A stretch of 64,000 bases of DNA, taken from NCBI GenBank assembly GCA_016801885.1, contig CM028900.1, forward strand, positions 17,378,972 to 17,442,971, in the 5' to 3' direction. The translations under genes were made by a program, and so were the position numbers. How positions within the stretch are numbered: the stretch's first letter is position 1; each line of letters begins with the position of its first letter. This document shows, in pieces, positions 60,017 to 64,000 of the stretch. The notes beneath the pieces were generated by a model. That model saw nothing but the letters and a program-made list of their open reading frames with translations, did no database searches and was not told the DNA's origin. The DNA comes from Toxotes chatareus. Taxonomy: Eukaryota > Chordata > Actinopteri > Toxotidae.

Positions 60017-62155
60017 AATATTTCTATGATGTGCTCAATGTGACTTGCATGGGGAACCAACTAAATTAAAGATAGTGGTTTAAACAGTAAAACACAGTGG
60101 TTATGTATTTATGTTAGGCAACAAAACTGACCCAGATATATCTGTTTTATTGCATTATACAAAAGTGTTGCATTGCAACATATAGAAAATATAAAATATC
60201 TGCAAGTCACCAAATGCTCATTATCACAGAATCGACTCTGTAAATATCTTTAATTTGATGAGCACATATAACTCCCACAAAATGAAACCTTTTAACAGGA
60301 CTGTTGCTCTGTGTTGGGATAAAATAACAAAACTGGAAAAGTACTGTTCACACTGTTTCCAAGCAGAGGTTGCTGCGTACTGGTGGTTTAGCAACAGCAT
60401 TGTAGCATTGTTTCCAGCATACCACCACTCATTTGAATAAGTGGACATTGCACATTATAGGTGATCCAGCAGCACTTCTCCAGTCCTCCCCAGTGGCTTG
60501 ATAATAACTCAGCTCGCTTAATTACAGACTCAGCTTCCCAGAGAAATAAAAAAGAAATCAAGAAAATGATTTTACTCACGAGGAAAGTGAAACAATGGCT
60601 CTCCAAATCCTTGAATGGATTTCTATCTCAAAGCTCATGGTGGAGACAGTTTGAACTGTAGCATCGCCGGGTGCTTTAATTACTGTTCAATGACTTTACT
60701 CTGAGTCCTTGGCCTAGTTTAGATTCCTTATCAAAAAACAGCCATGCGCTGAGAAAAGATTACTTTTTAAACTTTGGGAAGAGGGGAGGGCAGACAGCAG
60801 AAAACAAGCTAATGCTATTGCACAAATACATGGAAGGGGACACAGCCCAGAGCCATTTGGAAAGCAATAGCCCATTCCAAGATGTGGCATCGGGTTGGCA
60901 TCCACACAGCTCTTAAATTCCTTTTCTCGAGCCAGATGGCTATGGAATTACACATTTTTCAATCTAAAGCATGAACCTCTCTAGGCTTGGGGAAATCTTC
61001 TTGGGATGGCCATGTTGGATTTATTTGCAGAGGAGACAGTCTCTTGCCCTGGGGGCCACATTTGATGGTAAATATGAAGTTTGACACTGAATGTCCTGAG
61101 TCCACTTGGTTATACTCTCAGAGATAAGTCGAATCCACAAACTTTCACAGAATGCTGAAAATGGAGTCTGGTGATTTGGACAAATAAACGCTGTCTCTCT
61201 GGTTAGTTTGAAATACACTTCAGCCTATGCATGGATATATAAATATGTAAAGGTCCATAAATGCTTGAAATAAATGCTTGGATATTTTGGGAAATGTATT
61301 TTTTGCTAACTTACTTTTTTTTTTTTTGCTTAGCACAAAGACTGGAAACACAGGGAATTCAGTGTTTTACTGGGGGTTACAGGCTGGACTGTTTCTTGGC
61401 AACCAGAGGCTCCAGGTAATTACTGCTCTCAAAGAAATAGTCTTGCACATTGCCCCTTGTAAAATGGGAAACTTCCGCTTTTACACTTTGATTTTTGTAT
61501 GAATTAAACAAAGGAGATAAATGACATATTATGTAATAATATCATGCTATTTAGCGAGTTTTAGAGGTGCTGGTAGGCAGATGCTGGCACTATTGGACTG
61601 AGCCAGACTAGTTTTTTCTCCCTGTCTTTGTGTCTTTTTTCAGTACACATTCCACATTCCATTGTTAACAACATCATTTTTCTATGATAAGTATTTGGAG
61701 TTGACAAGTGTTGAGTGGAGAACTGTTTTCCCTCTCAGAGCTTTGAAGCACCTGTTTAGAATGATCAAATGTGTGAAACTACTCTGATTGGAGTGGATAG
61801 AGAGAAACACTGACATAGTGTTGATTGCTATACCCCCCGGCTAAATAACACAGACAGTCCAGATTTGTGATGTCTAGGTCCCTCTATAAATGTGCTGGAT
61901 CAATATATTGTTTTTATTTTGCAGGAAAACCAAGATGGCATTTTGGAGTGTACACAATGTACACAGGCCCCTGACCTACAGTAGCTGATGCTGATGATAC
62001 AGTTGAAGAAAAGAGAGGACATTTCTTATTTTGTAAACACCCAGGAATAAAAGTCTGTCAGGTGCTTTCCACTCTGTGAATGCAACATAAAGCAATGCAC
62101 TTAAAGGTTAATTAGAAAAATTATCTGTTGAGCTGAAAATAAATGGTACCACGGA

Positions 62156-62171
62156 GTCCCCCTGCTGGCAG
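62156..62171 (-). promoter_or_regulatory. CTCF-like motif, reverse orientation
   Basis: On the minus strand it reads CTGCCAGCAGGGGGAC, close to the CTCF core. It lies in a GC-richer block. Confidence 0.3.
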
Positions 62172-63325
62172 ACGAGTTAATCTATGGCAGGTCTCCTCAC
62201 TGGTCCACCTGCGATCCGTCTCCGTCACTCTGCTGACAGTCCCTGCGGCCCGCTGAGAGGATATGCTCCATCGCACCGCTGTGACTAGCCTGCTAATGAA
62301 TATAGAGGAGCCCAGGACGTCCAGACGCCCACAAAATGGCTGGGAAGACTCCTCTGGCTGCTCAGATCATTCTCCGGCCGGATGTCGGCTCAAATGAAGC
62401 GGAACATGGCTACTAGACTGAGAGTGCAGAGAGGAATGCCTCTCAGCCTGGATAGTGATTGCTCTGATGTTTGAGATTTATTCAATGAGCCCCAGTAGAT
62501 CCCTAAGGGTGAGAGAATAGGTTGCAGTTTATGGGAGATCTGATAGACGTGGTTTAATCCATATGAAGATTATGCTGTAAGAAAGGTAATATAGAGAATG
62601 GATGAAAAAAACAGCTTTCAGTGGATGGTGCCATGCTCATGGCTGACTTTACTGTCAATACAAATGCACATGTTTTTATGGCACATTAAAAGTCTGTATT
62701 GAAACTGGAAGCTGGAAAGGATAGTAAGATAGAAGACATTTACAGCAGCTCCTGATTTCACAAAGCGATGCAGGTAGCATTTTAACGTTGTCTCGGGCAA
62801 TTGAATCAGCCCTGCTGGATGCCTTCAGTAAAGCTTGCATGCAGAAACATAAGCGTGTGATGATGAAAAGGGACTGTTTTGTCAAACAGCTCCATGGAGG
62901 ACATGCATTTTTCAAGAGTACTCTGTCCTGAGTTTAGCCAAGACACAGCAATAGTATTGAGGGCTGAGGATGTCAAACATCAGTGAGTTAATGTGTACAA
63001 ATTGCAATGAAGCTGTTCGATGACTTGCACTTGATTCGAAGACACGTGTTTTGGTCAGGGTGCTACTGAATGTCACAGCTTTAATTTATTGTCCCTGCTG
63101 ACATTCAGAGCAGGCCATTGGAGGCCCTGCTGCTTTTTTTTTTTCTTCATTTCATTAGCAAACTAAGTAAAACCAGAATTCAAATATGACCTGACCTACT
63201 GTACCACCGACACAGGAAGAGCACGGAAAGGGAAGGGTGCAGGAAGCTTATAACTCAACACATCGTAATTTAGTTGTCTAATACTTCACATCCTCCTCTT
63301 AAGGGTTTTTGTTATTTTAAAGAGG

Positions 63326-63342
63326 CACTTCAGAAGTTCATT
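63326..63342. repeat. Target-site duplication, left copy
   Basis: 17 bases identical to 63420-63436, bracketing the SINE-like insert. Confidence 0.75.
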
Positions 63343-63419
63343 CGGTGCATTGTGGACCAGGCGGGAGTCGCCCTCGCGACCTGGGCCTGGACCCAGATAA
63401 GCGGCAGATGATGACATGA
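63343..63419. mobile_element. Short SINE-like insertion with 17-bp target duplication
   Basis: A 77-bp GC-rich block is flanked by exact copies of CACTTCAGAAGTTCATT (63326-63342 and 63420-63436). The insert carries CCAGATAAGCGGCAGATGATG, a kind of tail seen on many fish SINEs mobilised by L2-type LINEs. The long exact duplication indicates target-primed reverse transcription. Confidence 0.75.
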
Positions 63420-63436
63420 CACTTCAGAAGTTCATT
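63420..63436. repeat. Target-site duplication, right copy
   Basis: 17 bases identical to 63326-63342. Confidence 0.75.
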
Positions 63437-64000
63437 TCACCAATTGCACTGTTATTTTACATTTAAATATTGTAGCAGAAAGAACTTGTGATACAAATGC
63501 AAACCAAAGCTGAATAATGGTGTGAGGAAACCCAGCCAGAGGATATCAGAAGGTGATAGTAGGCAGACCAACAAGCAGTGACTTACTCAGGACAACCTAA
63601 AATGCACATGAAACAAAAATGTAAAGGAAAAAAAATAAATAAATAAATAAAAATAAACTGAATTGCAAGCTTGCCTCAGCTAATGATTACTCAGGTCAAA
63701 CAGTAAGGTGTGATCACAAGCACACAGTTGCACAAACATCCCTCCCCTGGCTGATGAACTGCACTTCCCTTAATAGGCCCTTCGGTCTACCAGTAAACAA
63801 TATCAGAACCAGCAAGCCTTTAATACTCCTCGCATTTTTTGCGAAGAAAACAATAGTGATGACAAACAAATACTAAACATTTAACCAAAGACCCAACCCC
63901 CTACAGTTGGCACAACCAGTGATATCACTAAGGAGGAGATGCATGAAAAAGGAAGTGTTATCATTTGAAAAATGAGAGATTAATGACGGAATTTTGGCTT

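Larger units (their letters stand above)
53010..64000. other. Gene-free downstream region
   Basis: About 11 kb with no exon I can recognise on either strand. It holds two CTCF-like motifs near 53.4-53.5 kb, a third on the other strand at 62156, an AT palindrome at 59988-60016, GC-richer blocks that may be conserved noncoding elements (about 53820-54010, 55230-55520, 55700-55960, 58540-58690, 62150-62480) and a SINE-like insert at 63343-63419. The 161-codon frame at 57360-57845 has no recognisable protein features. Confidence 0.55.

Noticed and set aside
51000..64000. A third hnmt copy or pseudogene
   Set aside because: Looked for the SAM loop, FIHM.QMLYYV and LW.TY motifs on both strands and found none.
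1..64000. CRISPR arrays, tRNA/rRNA genes, phage or bacterial defence systems
   Set aside because: No spaced repeats, no tRNA box pattern I could support, and the gene structure is clearly vertebrate.

Overview
The window is a vertebrate, almost certainly ray-finned (teleost) fish, nuclear genome segment. It is AT-rich, with short exons separated by kilobase introns, GT-AG splice sites, abundant (TG)n/(CA)n microsatellites and several degraded Tc1/mariner elements. It also carries dispersed repeats of a type I associate with percomorph fish. There is nothing prokaryotic: no operons, no CRISPR array and no tRNA or rRNA that I could see. All real coding sequence is on the + strand, in short exons that single-frame open reading frames reveal only in part.

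Region 1 (1-31180, 3' UTR to about 31.9 or 33.4 kb): the last 13 coding exons of a thrombospondin type-1 domain-containing 7 gene, best called thsd7b because histamine N-methyltransferase lies directly downstream, as in human 2q22. Bases 1-11029 are one large intron. The 566 residues encoded here give a run of WxxW/cysteine-rich TSP1 repeats, a small EGF-like cysteine module, one membrane span and a short tail ending in LAYDGDMDM. Three acceptors in this gene (exons at 11030, 17887 and 21782) lie against TG-rich tracts rather than ordinary polypyrimidine tracts.

Region 2 (31.2-37.4 kb): thsd7b 3' UTR and intergenic sequence with dispersed-repeat debris and a perfect 23-bp hairpin.

Region 3 (37.4-51.2 kb): two head-to-tail histamine N-methyltransferase genes. 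Copy 1 (exons 38269-44135, 294 aa) keeps nearly all known substrate and cofactor residues. Copy 2 (exons 46293-50959, 290 aa) has the same exon lengths and phases (53, 108, 131 and 94 bp for exons 2-5) but only about 40% identity by eye, and it differs at positions equivalent to human Gln94, Ile142 and Asn283. Copy 1 has a CpG-rich 5' region; copy 2 has a short TATA-like 5' region. A nearly full-length but dead Tc1-type transposon sits in intron 3 of copy 2.

Region 4 (51.2-64.0 kb): no gene recognised. It holds a 556-bp solo LTR with TG...CA ends and an exact 5-bp target duplication, repeat fragments, paired CTCF-like motifs, several GC-richer blocks that could be conserved noncoding elements, and a 77-bp SINE-like insert flanked by an exact 17-bp duplication.

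Functionally, thsd7b encodes a membrane-anchored TSP1-repeat protein. The hnmt genes encode cytosolic S-adenosylmethionine-dependent enzymes that inactivate histamine by N-tele-methylation. The two kinds of gene are neighbours by conserved synteny, not by shared pathway.
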